DNA of 38,985 nt from Agromyces sp. NDB4Y10 (GTDB taxonomy: Bacteria > Actinomycetota > Actinomycetes > Actinomycetales > Microbacteriaceae): positions 1 through 38,985 of the forward strand of contig NZ_LQGY01000015.1 in NCBI RefSeq assembly GCF_001620055.1, in the 5' to 3' direction. The translations under genes and the position numbers were made by a program. The notes below the pieces were generated by a model, which had not been told where the DNA came from, made no database searches, and saw only the letters and a program-made list of their open reading frames with translations. This document shows positions 15,334 to 23,556 of the stretch, piece after piece. Numbering within the stretch: the stretch's first letter is position 1; each line of letters begins with the position of its first letter.

Positions 15334-16698
15334 ATGCCGAAGCCCACGACCGCGTTCCGTTGCACCGAGTGCGGCTGGAGCACCGTCAAGTGGGTCGGCC
15401 GATGCGCCGAGTGCCAGCAGTGGGGCACCGTCGTCGAGTCGGGCACCGAGACCGGCATCACCCGCAGCCTGCAGCCGGTCGCGCCGTCCTCCGCGAGGGC
15501 CGCGCGGCCGATCGGGCAGATCGAGGCGGAGCACACCGCCCACCGGCCGAGCGGCATCGGCGAGTTCGACCGGGTCCTCGGCGGCGGCATCGTCGCCGGT
15601 GCCGCGATCCTCCTCTCGGGCGAACCCGGCGTCGGCAAGTCGACCCTCCTGCTCGAGGTGGCCGCGCGGGTCGCGGCGACCGGGCGCCGTGTGCTCTACG
15701 TGAGCGCCGAGGAGTCGACGGCGCAGGTGCGCCTGCGGGCCGGCCGCACCGGCGCGTTGCACGACGAGCTCTACCTGGCCGCCGAGACCGATCTGGCGAC
15801 CATCCTCGGCCAGGTCGACGAGGTGCAGCCCGACCTGCTCATCGTCGACTCCGTGCAGACGGTGTCGAGCTCGCTCTCCGACGGCCTGCCGGGCCAGCCG
15901 AGCCAGGTCCGCGAGGTCGCGTCGACCCTCATCCGCGTCGCCAAGGAGCGGCAGCTGCCCGTGCTCCTCGTCGGCCACGTCACGAAGGACGGCACGATCG
16001 CGGGCCCGCGGCTGCTCGAGCACCTCGTCGACGTCGTCTGCCAGTTCGAGGGCGACCGCCAGACCGCGCTGCGCTTCGTGCGGGCGCTCAAGAACCGCTT
16101 CGGCCCCACCGACGAGGTCGGCTGCTTCGAGATGACCGGCGACGGCATCGCCGAGGTGCCCGACCCGTCCGCGCTGTTCCTCAGCCGATCCCGCACCGCC
16201 GTGAGCGGCACCTGCGTGACCGTCGCCCTCGAGGGGCGACGGGCGCTCCCCGTCGAGGTGCAGGCGCTCGTCGTCGGCACGAAGGCCCCGCAGCCCCGCC
16301 GGGTGGTGAACGGCGTCGACCCGTCGCGGGTCGCCATGATCATCGCGGTGCTCGAGCGCCGCGCGGGCCTCCGCCAGCTCGGCGAGCACGACGTGTACGT
16401 CTCCACGGTCGGCGGCGTGCGGCTCGTCGAACCCGCGGCCGACCTCGCGATCGCCATCGCCATCGCGAGTGCCATGCGCGACCGGGCGGTGCCGCACGAC
16501 CTGGCCGCCGTGGGCGAGATCAGCCTCGCGGGCGAGGTGCGACCCGTCACGTCCGCGAAGCAGCGTGGCGCCGAGGCGCGTCGCCTCGGCTACCGCGACC
16601 TGCTCGACGACGACCTGGGCAGCGTCCGGGCCGCGGTCGAGCGGGCCATGATGGTCGCGACCGGCGCCCGCGAGCGCGAGCTCGACGCCGCGTTCTGA
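15334..16698 (+). CDS. radA: DNA repair protein RadA
   Basis: 454 aa, full length for RadA/Sms, a RecA-paralogue helicase that extends heteroduplex and processes branched recombination intermediates. The C4 zinc finger has Cys10/Cys13 and Cys24/Cys27 (CTECGW...CAECQQWG). Walker A is GEPGVGKST (96-104), Walker B LLIVDSVQT, the RadA-specific KNRFG motif is near residue 253, and the C-terminal Lon-protease-like domain (RRALPVEVQALV onward) lacks the catalytic Ser-Lys dyad, as is normal for the family. In naturally transformable bacteria RadA is also needed for incorporating imported DNA, relevant to the uptake-like motif in this window. Confidence 0.97.
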   Translation: MPKPTTAFRCTECGWSTVKWVGRCAECQQWGTVVESGTETGITRSLQPVAPSSARAARPIGQIEAEHTAHRPSGIGEFDRVLGGGIVAGAAILLSGEPGVGKSTLLLEVAARVAATGRRVLYVSAEESTAQVRLRAGRTGALHDELYLAAETDLATILGQVDEVQPDLLIVDSVQTVSSSLSDGLPGQPSQVREVASTLIRVAKERQLPVLLVGHVTKDGTIAGPRLLEHLVDVVCQFEGDRQTALRFVRALKNRFGPTDEVGCFEMTGDGIAEVPDPSALFLSRSRTAVSGTCVTVALEGRRALPVEVQALVVGTKAPQPRRVVNGVDPSRVAMIIAVLERRAGLRQLGEHDVYVSTVGGVRLVEPAADLAIAIAIASAMRDRAVPHDLAAVGEISLAGEVRPVTSAKQRGAEARRLGYRDLLDDDLGSVRAAVERAMMVATGARERELDAAF

Positions 16699-16710
16699 CC
16701 GAGAGCGCGC

Positions 16711-16732
16711 CGCGGCGGCGCGAGTCGCCGCG
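16711..16732. terminator. Weak hairpin between convergent radA and SseB-like genes
   Basis: CGCGGCG (16711-16717) pairs with CGCCGCG (16726-16732) around an 8-nt loop, in the 55-nt gap between the two stops. Confidence 0.4.
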
Positions 16733-16753
16733 CGAAGCCGGCGTCCCGCGAAC

Positions 16754-17161
16754 CTACGCCTCGAGCGCCTTCAGCAGCTCGGCGGGCGACGCCTGCATCG
16801 GGTGCGGGCCGGCGATGTCGAGGAACACCGTCGTGATCGTCGACTCGTAGCGCTTGAGGAACGTGCGGAGCCACGCCGGGCTCTGCAGGCCCACCGCGGG
16901 CGGCAGGTTCGCCGGCTTGTTCGCCGCGTCGCTGAACAGCAGCAGCGCCACCTCGCCCGTTCGCGGATCTCGGTAGGTCCACACCTCGCCGCCGTCGAGC
17001 GGCTTGTCGCGCGGACCCGGCTTCATCAGCGGCACCACGGTGTTGCCGTGCCGCAGCGCGAGCGCCACCGCCGCCATGTCCTGCCGCTCGAGCGCCTCCG
17101 CGAGCGCCTGGGAACGGAACTCCACGGGCTCGCCGCCCTTCGCACGCTTTCCACCGGCCAT
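16754..17161 (-). CDS. SseB-like N-terminal domain protein
   Basis: 135 aa, soluble. Residues ~18-100 resemble the SseB N-terminal fold: ALAEALERQDMAAVALALRHG, then VVPLMKP, GEVWTYRDPRTGEVALLLFSD, and AWLRTFLKRYESTITTVFLD. In actinobacteria such proteins are uncharacterised; some relate to type VII secretion accessory proteins, but there is no such locus here. The family call is moderate. The start is set by TAGGCT (complement of 17168-17173) 6 nt before the ATG. Convergent with radA. Confidence 0.65.
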   Translation of the reverse strand: MAGGKRAKGGEPVEFRSQALAEALERQDMAAVALALRHGNTVVPLMKPGPRDKPLDGGEVWTYRDPRTGEVALLLFSDAANKPANLPPAVGLQSPAWLRTFLKRYESTITTVFLDIAGPHPMQASPAELLKALEA

Positions 17162-17173
17162 CCGACGAGCCTA
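17162..17173 (-). promoter_or_regulatory. Leaderless -10 box (TAGGCT) for the SseB-like gene
   Basis: TAGGCT on the minus strand (complement of 17168-17173), 6 nt before the ATG at 17161. Confidence 0.65.
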
Positions 17174-17205
17174 ACCGGCCGCGGCGCGCGAAGCGCAGAG
17201 GGAGC

Positions 17206-17242
17206 GCACCGCCTCCCGTCACCCGAAGACGGGAGACGGTGC
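17206..17242 (-). terminator. 15-bp hairpin in the gap before the SseB-like gene
   Basis: Arms 17206-17220 and 17228-17242 pair with one mismatch around a 7-nt loop. It lies ~190 nt past the stop of the anchored protein gene (17434) and ~30 nt upstream of the SseB-like -10 box, so it could end the former transcript. Nothing else was recognised in the 272-nt gap. Confidence 0.55.
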
Positions 17243-17433
17243 ACTGATGGTGTCTTCCTGCTCGCAAGGGCGATGCGAGCCGGCGCCCCCACCCGGAAAC
17301 GGAACCGGGCCGTTCCCGGAGCCGCGCGTGCGCGACCCACGTCGAATCTATCGAAGGCCCCGCCCCCGGTCCTGTCGGCACTTCAGGGGACACCGCGCAC
17401 CGCGCGAGCCGCCGCCACCGCGGCGGTCGCGGA

Positions 17434-18093
17434 TCAGTACAGCAGGAACTGCTTGGTCGTCTCGGACGCGAACCCGTCCACCGCGACGCCGAGGTGGTAC
17501 GACGCTCCCCCGCCCGGGGCGGCGGCGCGCTCGGCGTCGCACGTGTCGGGGCTCGAGCGCGTCCGGTCCCACACGAGCGGCGTGCTCGACGACACGGGCG
17601 TGCCCGGCTCGAGCGACACGACCGCGTCGACCGGCTCCACCTGGCAGTCGGTCGACGACCAGTACACCTCGTCGCCGCTCTGCACGGTGAACGCCTGCGC
17701 CTTCGTGCCGACGTTCATCACGCAGACGTTCGGCCCCGTGTTGGTGATCGTCACCGACAGCTGCGGCTGCTCGCCGGTGGCGTACACCGCGGCATCCGTC
17801 ACCGCCTCGACGGTGATCTGCGCGTCGGTGCAGGGCGCGCCGTCGACGGGCTCGACGGCCGGCTCGGGCGTGGCGGCGGGGTCGTCGGACGGCGGTGCCG
17901 TGGCGACCGGGGCGGACGGCTCGGCGGACGCGGGCGTCGTCTGCGCGACCTCATCGCCCTGGCTCGCGCCCGGGCGCACGATGACGAGCACGATCGCGAT
18001 GATCACCGCGACGAGACCGAGGAGCACCATCGCCCGGCGGCGACGGTAGACGCTCGCGGGCAGGCGCCCCTGCGTGGTGCGATTCTCGGACAT
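17434..18093 (-). CDS. Membrane-anchored exported protein, unknown function
   Basis: 219 aa. The basic N-terminus (TTQGRLPASVYRRRRA) is followed by one membrane helix (MVLLGLVAVIIAIVLVIV), a Pro/Ala/Ser/Thr-rich linker (~40 residues) and a ~125-residue extracellular domain with Ig-like beta strands (QPQLSVTITNTGPNVCVMNVG) and four Cys that could form two disulphides. No family recognised; DUF4232-like proteins are similar in outline. ATG 18093 is chosen over GTG 18099 because TAGCCT (complement of 18100-18105) lies 6 nt before it. Expressed alone between two other monocistronic genes. Confidence 0.75.
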   Translation of the reverse strand: MSENRTTQGRLPASVYRRRRAMVLLGLVAVIIAIVLVIVRPGASQGDEVAQTTPASAEPSAPVATAPPSDDPAATPEPAVEPVDGAPCTDAQITVEAVTDAAVYATGEQPQLSVTITNTGPNVCVMNVGTKAQAFTVQSGDEVYWSSTDCQVEPVDAVVSLEPGTPVSSSTPLVWDRTRSSPDTCDAERAAAPGGGASYHLGVAVDGFASETTKQFLLY

Positions 18094-18105
18094 GGCCACA
18101 GGCTA
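18094..18105 (-). promoter_or_regulatory. Leaderless -10 box (TAGCCT) for the anchored protein gene
   Basis: TAGCCT on the minus strand (complement of 18100-18105), 6 nt before ATG 18093. Confidence 0.65.
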
Positions 18106-18167
18106 CGGCCGCCCGCCGACCTCGGACCGACGGTCGCCCGGCGCGCCGGACGAGCGGTGAGGAACGC

Positions 18168-18677
18168 TCAGAGGACTTTCAGCATCCGGGTGTTGCCGAG
18201 GGTGTTCTGCTTCACGCGGGCGAGGTCGAGGAACTCGGCGACGCCCTCGTCGTGGGAACGGACGAGCTCCGCGTACAGGGCCGGATCGACCGACTCGCCG
18301 CCCATGTCCTCGAAGCCGTGGCGGCTGAAGAACGCGACCTCGAACGTGAGGCAGAACAGGCGGCTGAGGCCGAGCTCTCGTGCGTCGCCCTCGAGCGCGT
18401 CCAGCAGTGCGTGCCCGACGCCCCGTCCGAGCCAGTCGTCGCGCACCGCGAGCGTGCGGACCTCGCCGAGGTCCTCCCACATCACGTGGAGCGCCCCGCA
18501 CCCGACCACCGACCCGTCGGCGGCCTCGGCGACGCGGAACTCCTGCACGTCGCCGTACAGGTCGACGCGCTCCTTGCCGAGCAGGATGCGGCGCGCCACC
18601 AGCGGCTCCACGAGCTCGACGATCGTGGGGATGTCGCGCGTGCGCGCCTTGCGCACGGTGAAGGGCGGCTGCGTCAT
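18168..18677 (-). CDS. argA: Amino-acid N-acetyltransferase (GNAT-only N-acetylglutamate synthase)
   Basis: 169 aa. From memory it aligns along its whole length with the short mycobacterial ArgA-type synthase (Rv2747): VRKARTRDIPTIVELV, VQEFRVAE, VVGCGALHVMWEDLGEVRTLAV, GRGVGHALLDALE, LTFEVAFFSRHGFEDM, and the signature SHDEGVAEFLDLARVKQNTLGN near the end. It should acetylate glutamate with acetyl-CoA, the first step of arginine synthesis. It has no amino-acid-kinase domain, unlike E. coli ArgA. No other arg gene is in the window. Start fixed by TACGAT 6 nt upstream. Confidence 0.88.
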   Translation of the reverse strand: MTQPPFTVRKARTRDIPTIVELVEPLVARRILLGKERVDLYGDVQEFRVAEAADGSVVGCGALHVMWEDLGEVRTLAVRDDWLGRGVGHALLDALEGDARELGLSRLFCLTFEVAFFSRHGFEDMGGESVDPALYAELVRSHDEGVAEFLDLARVKQNTLGNTRMLKVL

Positions 18678-18689
18678 CCGCTCATCGTA
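18678..18689 (-). promoter_or_regulatory. Leaderless -10 box (TACGAT) for argA
   Basis: TACGAT on the minus strand (complement of 18684-18689), 6 nt before ATG 18677. Confidence 0.65.
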
Positions 18690-18734
18690 TTGCGCGGGGC
18701 CCCGCGTCTCGCATTCGGCACCCGCGGGGACGGC

Positions 18735-18766
18735 GAAGGGGCGGATGCCGCGGCATCCGCCCCTTC
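18735..18766 (-). terminator. 32-nt perfect palindrome after clpC, built from two decamers
   Basis: GAAGGGGCGGATGCCG followed directly by its reverse complement, 11 nt past the clpC stop. The centre is the head-to-head dyad of the dispersed decamer. It should fold into a tight hairpin and probably ends clpC transcription, much as paired uptake sequences double as terminators in Neisseria and Haemophilus. Confidence 0.75.
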
Positions 18767-18777
18767 GAACCGCGTGG

Positions 18778-21300
18778 CTACTGGCCGGCCGCCAGGTCGG
18801 GCGTGGCCGGGCCGGTGCCGATCGCGGCGCCGGTGTTCACGCCGACGCCGACGGGCAGGGCCCGCTGCGTGGTCGTGAAGACGAACTCGCCGTCGCGGAA
18901 GTCGACGTGCACGTGGTCGCCCGAGTTGAGCTCGCCGTGCAGGATCTTCTCGGACAGGCGGTCCTCGACCTCGTGCTGCACCGCGCGACGCAGCGGGCGG
19001 GCGCCGAGTGCCGGGTCGAACCCGACCTCGATGAGCCGCTCCTTGGCCGCGGTGGTGAGCTCGACGGTCATGTCGCGGTCGAGCATGCGCTCGCCCAGTC
19101 GCTTGATGAACAGGTCGACGATCTGGAGGAGCTCCTCCTTCGACAGCTGCGGGAAGACGATGATCTCGTCGACGCGGTTCAGGAACTCGGGCTTGAAGTG
19201 CTTCTTCAGCTCCTCGTTCACCTTCGCGCGCATGAGGTCGTAGCCCGTGCGGGTGTCGCCCTCGACCTGGAAGCCGACGGGACCGCCGGAGATGTCCTTC
19301 GTCCCGAGGTTCGTCGTCATGATGATGACGGTGTTCTTGAAGTCCACGACGCGACCCTGGCCGTCGGTGAGGCGGCCCTCCTCCAGGATCTGGAGGAGCG
19401 AGTTGAAGATGTCGGGGTGGGCCTTCTCGATCTCGTCGAAGAGCACGACGCTGAACGGCTTGCGGCGGACCTTCTCGGTGAGCTGGCCGCCCTCCTCGAA
19501 GCCGACGAACCCGGGAGGGGCGCCGAACAGTCGCGAGACGGTGTGCTTCTCGCCGTACTCCGACATGTCGAGCGAGATCATGGCGGCCTCGTCGTCGAAG
19601 AGGAACTCGGCGAGCGCCTTGGCCAGCTCGGTCTTGCCGACGCCCGTGGGGCCGGCGAAAATGAACGAGCCCGATGGGCGCTTCGGGTCCTTGAGCCCCG
19701 CACGCGTGCGGCGGATCGTCTTCGACAGGGCGGAGATCGCCTCCTCCTGGCCGATGACGCGCTCGTGCAGCGCCTTCTCCATGAAGACCAGTCGCGAGCT
19801 CTCCTCCTCGGTGAGCTTGAAGACGGGGATGCCGGTGGCCTGGGCGAGCACCTCGGCGATCAGGCCCTCGTCGACCACCGCGGTTGTCTTGACGTCGCCC
19901 GACTTCCACTGCTTCTCGAGGCGGAGCCGCTCGCCGAGCAGGTTCTTCTCCTCGTCGCGCAGCGACGCGGCCTTCTCGAAGTCCTGCTCCTCGATCGCCG
20001 TCTCCTTCGCGGCGCGGACCACCGCGATCTTCTCGTCGAACTCGCGCAGCTCGGGCGGCGACGACAGGATCGACAGGCGCAGGCGGGCGCCGGCCTCGTC
20101 GATCAGGTCGATGGCCTTGTCGGGCAGGAACCGGTCGCTGATGTAGCGGTCGGCGAGGTTCGCCGCGGCGACGATCGCGCCGTCGGTGATCGACACCTTG
20201 TGGTGCGCCTCGTAGCGGTCGCGCAGCCCCTTCAGGATGTTGATCGCGTGGGGCAGGCTCGGCTCGGCGACCTGGATCGGCTGGAAGCGGCGCTCGAGCG
20301 CGGCATCCTTCTCGAAGTGCTTGCGGTACTCGTCGAGCGTGGTCGCGCCGACCGTCTGCAGCTCGCCGCGGGCGAGCAGCGGCTTGAGGATCGACGCGGC
20401 GTCGATCGCGCCCTCGGCGGCACCCGCACCCACGAGGGTGTGGATCTCGTCGATGAAGACGATGATGTCGCCGCGCGTGCGGATCTCCTTGGTGACCTTC
20501 TTCAGGCGCTCCTCGAAGTCGCCGCGGTAGCGGGAGCCGGCGATGAGCGAGCCGAGGTCGAGCGAGTAGAGCTGCTTGTCCTTCAGCGTCTCGGGCACCT
20601 CGCCCTTGACGATCGCCTGCGCGAGGCCCTCGACGACGGCGGTCTTGCCGACGCCGGGCTCGCCGATGAGGACGGGGTTGTTCTTGGAGCGGCGCGAGAG
20701 GATCTGCATGACCCGCTCGATCTCCTTCTCGCGGCCGATCACCGGGTCGAGCTTCGACTCGCGCGCGGCCTGCGTGAGGTTGCGACCGAACTGGTCGAGG
20801 ATCTGCGAGCCGCCCTGCGGCGCCTGCTGCTCGTTGGCTCCGACCTGGACCTGCTCCTTGCCCTGGTAGCCGGAGAGGAGCTGGATGACCTGCTGGCGCA
20901 CCCGGTTGAGGTCGGCGCCGAGCTTCACGAGCACCTGGGCGGCGACGCCCTCGCCCTCGCGGATGAGGCCGAGGAGGATGTGCTCGGTGCCGATGTAGTT
21001 GTGGCCGAGCTGCAGCGCCTCGCGCAGCGACAGCTCGAGCACCTTCTTCGCGCGCGGCGTGAAGGGGATGTGCCCGGTCGGCTGCTGCTGGCCCTGGCCG
21101 ATGATGTCCTGGACCTGCTCGCGGACGGCATCGAGCGAGATGCCCAGGGACTCGAGCGCCTTCGCGGCCACGCCCTCACCCTCGTGGATGAGGCCGAGCA
21201 GGATGTGCTCGGTGCCGATGTAGTTGTGGTTGAGCATCTTGGCCTCTTCTTGGGCCAGGACGACGACACGACGGGCTCGGTCCGTGAATCTCTCGAACAT
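18778..21300 (-). CDS. clpC: ATP-dependent Clp protease ATPase subunit ClpC
   Basis: 840-aa Hsp100 unfoldase that feeds substrates to ClpP. Two Clp_N repeats ([20 protein letters not shown]... and [17 protein letters not shown]..., each with [14 protein letters not shown]), AAA1 with Walker [10 protein letters not shown], a coiled middle/UVR-type segment ([16 protein letters not shown]), and AAA2 with GPTGVGKTE and the end [12 protein letters not shown]. The full domain set is intact. The start is the third of three consecutive ATGs (21300), giving 6 nt from the GAGGAG Shine-Dalgarno (complement of 21307-21312) to MFERFTD. clpP is not in the window. Upstream lies a ClgR-like box. Confidence 0.95.
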   Translation of the reverse strand: MFERFTDRARRVVVLAQEEAKMLNHNYIGTEHILLGLIHEGEGVAAKALESLGISLDAVREQVQDIIGQGQQQPTGHIPFTPRAKKVLELSLREALQLGHNYIGTEHILLGLIREGEGVAAQVLVKLGADLNRVRQQVIQLLSGYQGKEQVQVGANEQQAPQGGSQILDQFGRNLTQAARESKLDPVIGREKEIERVMQILSRRSKNNPVLIGEPGVGKTAVVEGLAQAIVKGEVPETLKDKQLYSLDLGSLIAGSRYRGDFEERLKKVTKEIRTRGDIIVFIDEIHTLVGAGAAEGAIDAASILKPLLARGELQTVGATTLDEYRKHFEKDAALERRFQPIQVAEPSLPHAINILKGLRDRYEAHHKVSITDGAIVAAANLADRYISDRFLPDKAIDLIDEAGARLRLSILSSPPELREFDEKIAVVRAAKETAIEEQDFEKAASLRDEEKNLLGERLRLEKQWKSGDVKTTAVVDEGLIAEVLAQATGIPVFKLTEEESSRLVFMEKALHERVIGQEEAISALSKTIRRTRAGLKDPKRPSGSFIFAGPTGVGKTELAKALAEFLFDDEAAMISLDMSEYGEKHTVSRLFGAPPGFVGFEEGGQLTEKVRRKPFSVVLFDEIEKAHPDIFNSLLQILEEGRLTDGQGRVVDFKNTVIIMTTNLGTKDISGGPVGFQVEGDTRTGYDLMRAKVNEELKKHFKPEFLNRVDEIIVFPQLSKEELLQIVDLFIKRLGERMLDRDMTVELTTAAKERLIEVGFDPALGARPLRRAVQHEVEDRLSEKILHGELNSGDHVHVDFRDGEFVFTTTQRALPVGVGVNTGAAIGTGPATPDLAAGQ

Positions 21301-21374
21301 CATCATCTCCTCGTCGACGCGGTCGGGGCGTCGATACATCAACGGTAACCACCGGGACTCGGCCACGGGCCCGT

Positions 21375-21391
21375 GTTCGCCGTGGGCGCAC
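21375..21391. promoter_or_regulatory. Candidate ClgR box upstream of clpC
   Basis: GTTCGC-N5-GCGCAC at 21375-21391, one mismatch from the actinobacterial ClgR pattern GTTCGC-N5-GCGRAC, 74 nt before the clpC start. ClgR activates clp genes in Streptomyces and Corynebacterium; its presence in this organism is inferred. Confidence 0.45.
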
Positions 21392-21425
21392 CGTGGCTTG
21401 ACCGGGGTGGGCGCCATCCGTAACA

Positions 21426-21456
21426 TATCGATCGTCGATAACAACGAATATCGATA
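21426..21456. promoter_or_regulatory. TATCGAT(A) repeats: likely operator of the DUF2975/HTH pair
   Basis: TATCGAT at 21426-21432 and TATCGATA at 21449-21456, 23 bp apart (about two helix turns), with an extra CGATA (21436-21440) in inverted repeat with TATCG (21449-21453). This is an A/T-rich island in very GC-rich DNA, 30-60 nt before the gene start, and overlaps the likely promoter. Confidence 0.5.
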
Positions 21457-21486
21457 AGCACCACTCGACCCGACCCCGGAGGATCC

Positions 21487-22104
21487 ATGACCGCCCCCGA
21501 CGCCACGACCCGCCTCGACCGCAGCGACACGATCGGCATGTACGCGACCGTCGGCATCGCCCTCATCGCCGTCATCGCCACGATCTGGCGGGTGGCGATC
21601 CGGCTCGCGGAGGTCCTCCCGCTCCGAGACGTCCCCGTGCTCGTGCCGTTCTTCGACGAGCGCGCCGAGCTCCCGATCGGCCCCGACGGCGCGCCCGTCG
21701 CGGTGGGCGTCGACCAGGCCGTCGTCACCGTGCCGGAACCGGCCGCGGCGACCGGCTTCGCGTTGGTGGCCGAGCCGCTCGTCCACGGCGCGACCGTCGT
21801 CGCGGGCATCGCCCTCTTCGCGCTCTTCTGCTGGAACCTGGCGCGCGGCCGGGCGTTCTCGCGCGGCAACGTCCGGATCGTGCTCTGGGGCGCCGGCGTG
21901 CTCGCCGCGGGGTGGCTGCTCGGCAGCATCCTCACGAACATGACCGTCAACGGCGCACTCTCGGCGGTCAGCGACTACACGTACGAGGGCATCACCTTCA
22001 GCACCGACTGGGCCGTCCCCTTCGCCATCCTCGCGCTCGGCGCCGTCGGCGCGGCGTTCCAGGTCGGCGCACGCCTGCAGCGCGACACCGAGGGGCTCGT
22101 CTGA
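21487..22104 (+). CDS. DUF2975 family membrane protein
   Basis: 205 aa with four hydrophobic helices: IGMYATVGIALIAVIATIWRV (~17-37), a long extracytoplasmic loop, ATVVAGIALFALFCWNLA, VLWGAGVLAAGWLLGSIL, and VPFAILALGAVGAAFQVG. This matches the DUF2975 plan. A GGAGG Shine-Dalgarno (21478-21482) precedes the ATG. The stop overlaps the start of an HTH regulator by one base (TGATG), the usual DUF2975-YozG operon, where the membrane protein is thought to modulate the regulator; the mechanism is not known. Preceded by TATCGATA repeats. Confidence 0.8.
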   Translation: MTAPDATTRLDRSDTIGMYATVGIALIAVIATIWRVAIRLAEVLPLRDVPVLVPFFDERAELPIGPDGAPVAVGVDQAVVTVPEPAAATGFALVAEPLVHGATVVAGIALFALFCWNLARGRAFSRGNVRIVLWGAGVLAAGWLLGSILTNMTVNGALSAVSDYTYEGITFSTDWAVPFAILALGAVGAAFQVGARLQRDTEGLV

Positions 22105-22376
22105 TGGCGCCCGCCGAGGTCGACGAGGTCCACGACGTCCACTGCCGGCTCGACGAGCTCCTCGCCGAACGCGGCCTGACCCTGACCCGGCTCGCCGAAC
22201 TGGTCGGCGTGAGCGTCGTGAACCTCAGCGTGCTGAAGAACGACCGCGCCCGCGCCATCCGCTTCTCGACGCTGCAGGCGATCTGCCGGGCGCTCGACTG
22301 CGAGATCGGCGACCTGATCGTACTGCGCCGAGCGGATGCCGCGGGGCCGGCGGTCGACGCGGTGCGCGCCGGCTGA
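22104..22376 (+). CDS. YozG-like Cro/CI-type HTH regulator
   Basis: 90 aa, almost entirely a HTH_26/XRE domain: LDELLAERGLTLTRLAELVG (helices 1-2), VSVVNLSVLKNDRARAIRFS (recognition region), and TLQAICRALDCEIGDLIVL, whose CxxGDL end is typical of YozG. It probably binds the TATCGATA repeats upstream of its own operon (inference). ATG 22104 overlaps the preceding TGA, so it is translationally coupled. A decamer lies in the 3' end (22332-22342), coding for the linker after the HTH. Confidence 0.87.
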   Translation: MAPAEVDEVHDVHCRLDELLAERGLTLTRLAELVGVSVVNLSVLKNDRARAIRFSTLQAICRALDCEIGDLIVLRRADAAGPAVDAVRAG

Positions 22377-22405
22377 CCGGCTCGACGCACCCCGAGCCCG
22401 CGTGG

Positions 22406-22417
22406 TTGGATGCACGC
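22406..22417 (+). promoter_or_regulatory. Near-consensus leaderless -10 box (TTGGAT)
   Basis: TTGGAT at 22406-22411, 6 nt before ATG 22418; second base departs from TANNNT. Confidence 0.45.
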
Positions 22418-22936
22418 ATGCCCAGACTCGTGCTCACCGTCATCGGAGACGACCGCGCCGGCCTCGTGGAGGCGCTCGCCGAGACGATCGGCGCCCACGG
22501 CGGCAACTGGGAGCGGAGCCAGATGGCCGAGCTCGCGGGCCAGTTCGCGGGCATCGTCGTCGTGTCGGTGCCCGACGGCCGCGAGGAGGCGCTCCGCTCG
22601 GCGCTCGCGGGACTGGACGGGCTCCTCGACGTCACGGCGCACCCGGGCGTCGAGGAGGCCGGCGAGTCCGCGCCCGACGGATGGGCTGAGCTCCGCATCG
22701 ACCTCGTGGGGAGCGACCAGCCCGGGATCGTGCGCGACGTGTCGTCGGCGCTCGCCCGGCACGGCGTCAGCATCGAGACCATGCACACCGAGCGGCGCGA
22801 TGCGCCCATGGCCGGCGGCCGGCTGTTCGAGGCGCACATCGTCGCGCGCGTGCCGACGGGCACCGAGCCCGTGGCCGTGCGCGACGAGCTCGAGCAGCTC
22901 GCGGCGCGCCTGCTCGTCGACCTCACGATCGACTGA
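22418..22936 (+). CDS. Double ACT-domain protein (GcvR-like)
   Basis: 172 aa of two ACT domains. ACT1 starts RLVLTVIGDDRAGLVEALAE and ACT2 starts ELRIDLVGSDQPGIVRDVSS; both have the beta-alpha-beta turn with DRAG/DQPG where amino acids bind. The layout is that of GcvR-type proteins, which in enterobacteria sense glycine, but no gcv gene is near and there is no DNA-binding domain, so the ligand and role are open. ATG 22418 is chosen for the -10-like box 6 nt upstream and because ACT1 begins at once. Convergent with a lipoprotein gene, 28 nt between stops. Confidence 0.85.
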   Translation: MPRLVLTVIGDDRAGLVEALAETIGAHGGNWERSQMAELAGQFAGIVVVSVPDGREEALRSALAGLDGLLDVTAHPGVEEAGESAPDGWAELRIDLVGSDQPGIVRDVSSALARHGVSIETMHTERRDAPMAGGRLFEAHIVARVPTGTEPVAVRDELEQLAARLLVDLTID

Positions 22937-22964
22937 CCCCGAGGCCGCGAGGGCCGGCCCGCAT

Positions 22965-23471
22965 CTACTTGATGGGCACGATGACCACCGTGTCGCCGAT
23001 CGTCACCTCGAGCGGCTCGGTGGTCGTCACGTCCATGGGCGTGGAGAACACGGTCGTGTGGGGCACGAAGTCCATCGTGCACGGCCGGTTCGGCTGCTCG
23101 GGCAGCACGGCCTCGACGGCGTTCCCCTCCCCCGCCTCCGCGGTCACGCGGAGCTCCGTCGGCACCACGGGGCACGTGGACGAGCCCCAGATCGTGATCG
23201 CCAGGCGACCGCCGTCGCGCAGCCAGATCACGTAGGGCTCGTCGCCGGTCGGCTCGGCGACCTCCTCCTCGGGCTCCTCCTCGCCCTCGGCGCCGGATTC
23301 GTCCTCCGACTCGACGTCGGCGCCCTCGTCCGTCTCCTCCTCGATGACGGGCAGGCCCGGGTAGTCCTCGATGGGCCCCGACCCGGGCGCGCACCCGGCC
23401 AGGAGGAGCACCGACGCCAGCGCGACGACGGCGAGCGGAAGACGGCGGACGGCGAGCTGCGGGGCGGCCAT
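22965..23471 (-). CDS. Lipoprotein with acidic linker, unknown function
   Basis: 168 aa. A signal peptide (VRRLPLAVVALASVLLLAG) ends at lipobox LLAGC, so it is a membrane-anchored lipoprotein. Residues ~40-75 form a strongly acidic Glu/Asp-rich stretch, unusual for a secreted linker. A beta-rich domain follows, with two Cys (STCPVVP, NRPCTMD) able to form a disulphide, ending VTIGDTVVIVPIK. No family recognised. ATG 23471 is chosen over GTG 23477 because TAGCAT (complement of 23478-23483) lies 6 nt before it. Confidence 0.75.
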   Translation of the reverse strand: MAAPQLAVRRLPLAVVALASVLLLAGCAPGSGPIEDYPGLPVIEEETDEGADVESEDESGAEGEEEPEEEVAEPTGDEPYVIWLRDGGRLAITIWGSSTCPVVPTELRVTAEAGEGNAVEAVLPEQPNRPCTMDFVPHTTVFSTPMDVTTTEPLEVTIGDTVVIVPIK

Positions 23472-23483
23472 GCGCACATGCTA
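23472..23483 (-). promoter_or_regulatory. Leaderless -10 box (TAGCAT) for the lipoprotein gene
   Basis: TAGCAT on the minus strand (complement of 23478-23483), 6 nt before ATG 23471. Confidence 0.65.
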
Positions 23484-23543
23484 GCCCCGCGGCATCCGTC
23501 GTCGGCAGTGCCGCACGCCGGGAATCGCCTCGGAACCCGAGCG

Positions 23544-23556
23544 TAGGATTCGCAGC
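23544..23556 (+). promoter_or_regulatory. Leaderless -10 box (TAGGAT) for the pirin gene
   Basis: TAGGAT at 23544-23549, 7 nt before ATG 23557. Confidence 0.65.

Noticed and set aside
12366..15638. 1,090-codon minus-strand open frame
   Set aside because: Crosses the tRNA, the flavoprotein in a wrong frame and the opposite strand of two well-supported genes; no recognisable domain.
18790..18960. clpC and argA as one operon
   Set aside because: They share a strand, but a 32-nt palindromic hairpin and an argA-specific -10 box 6 nt from its start lie between them.
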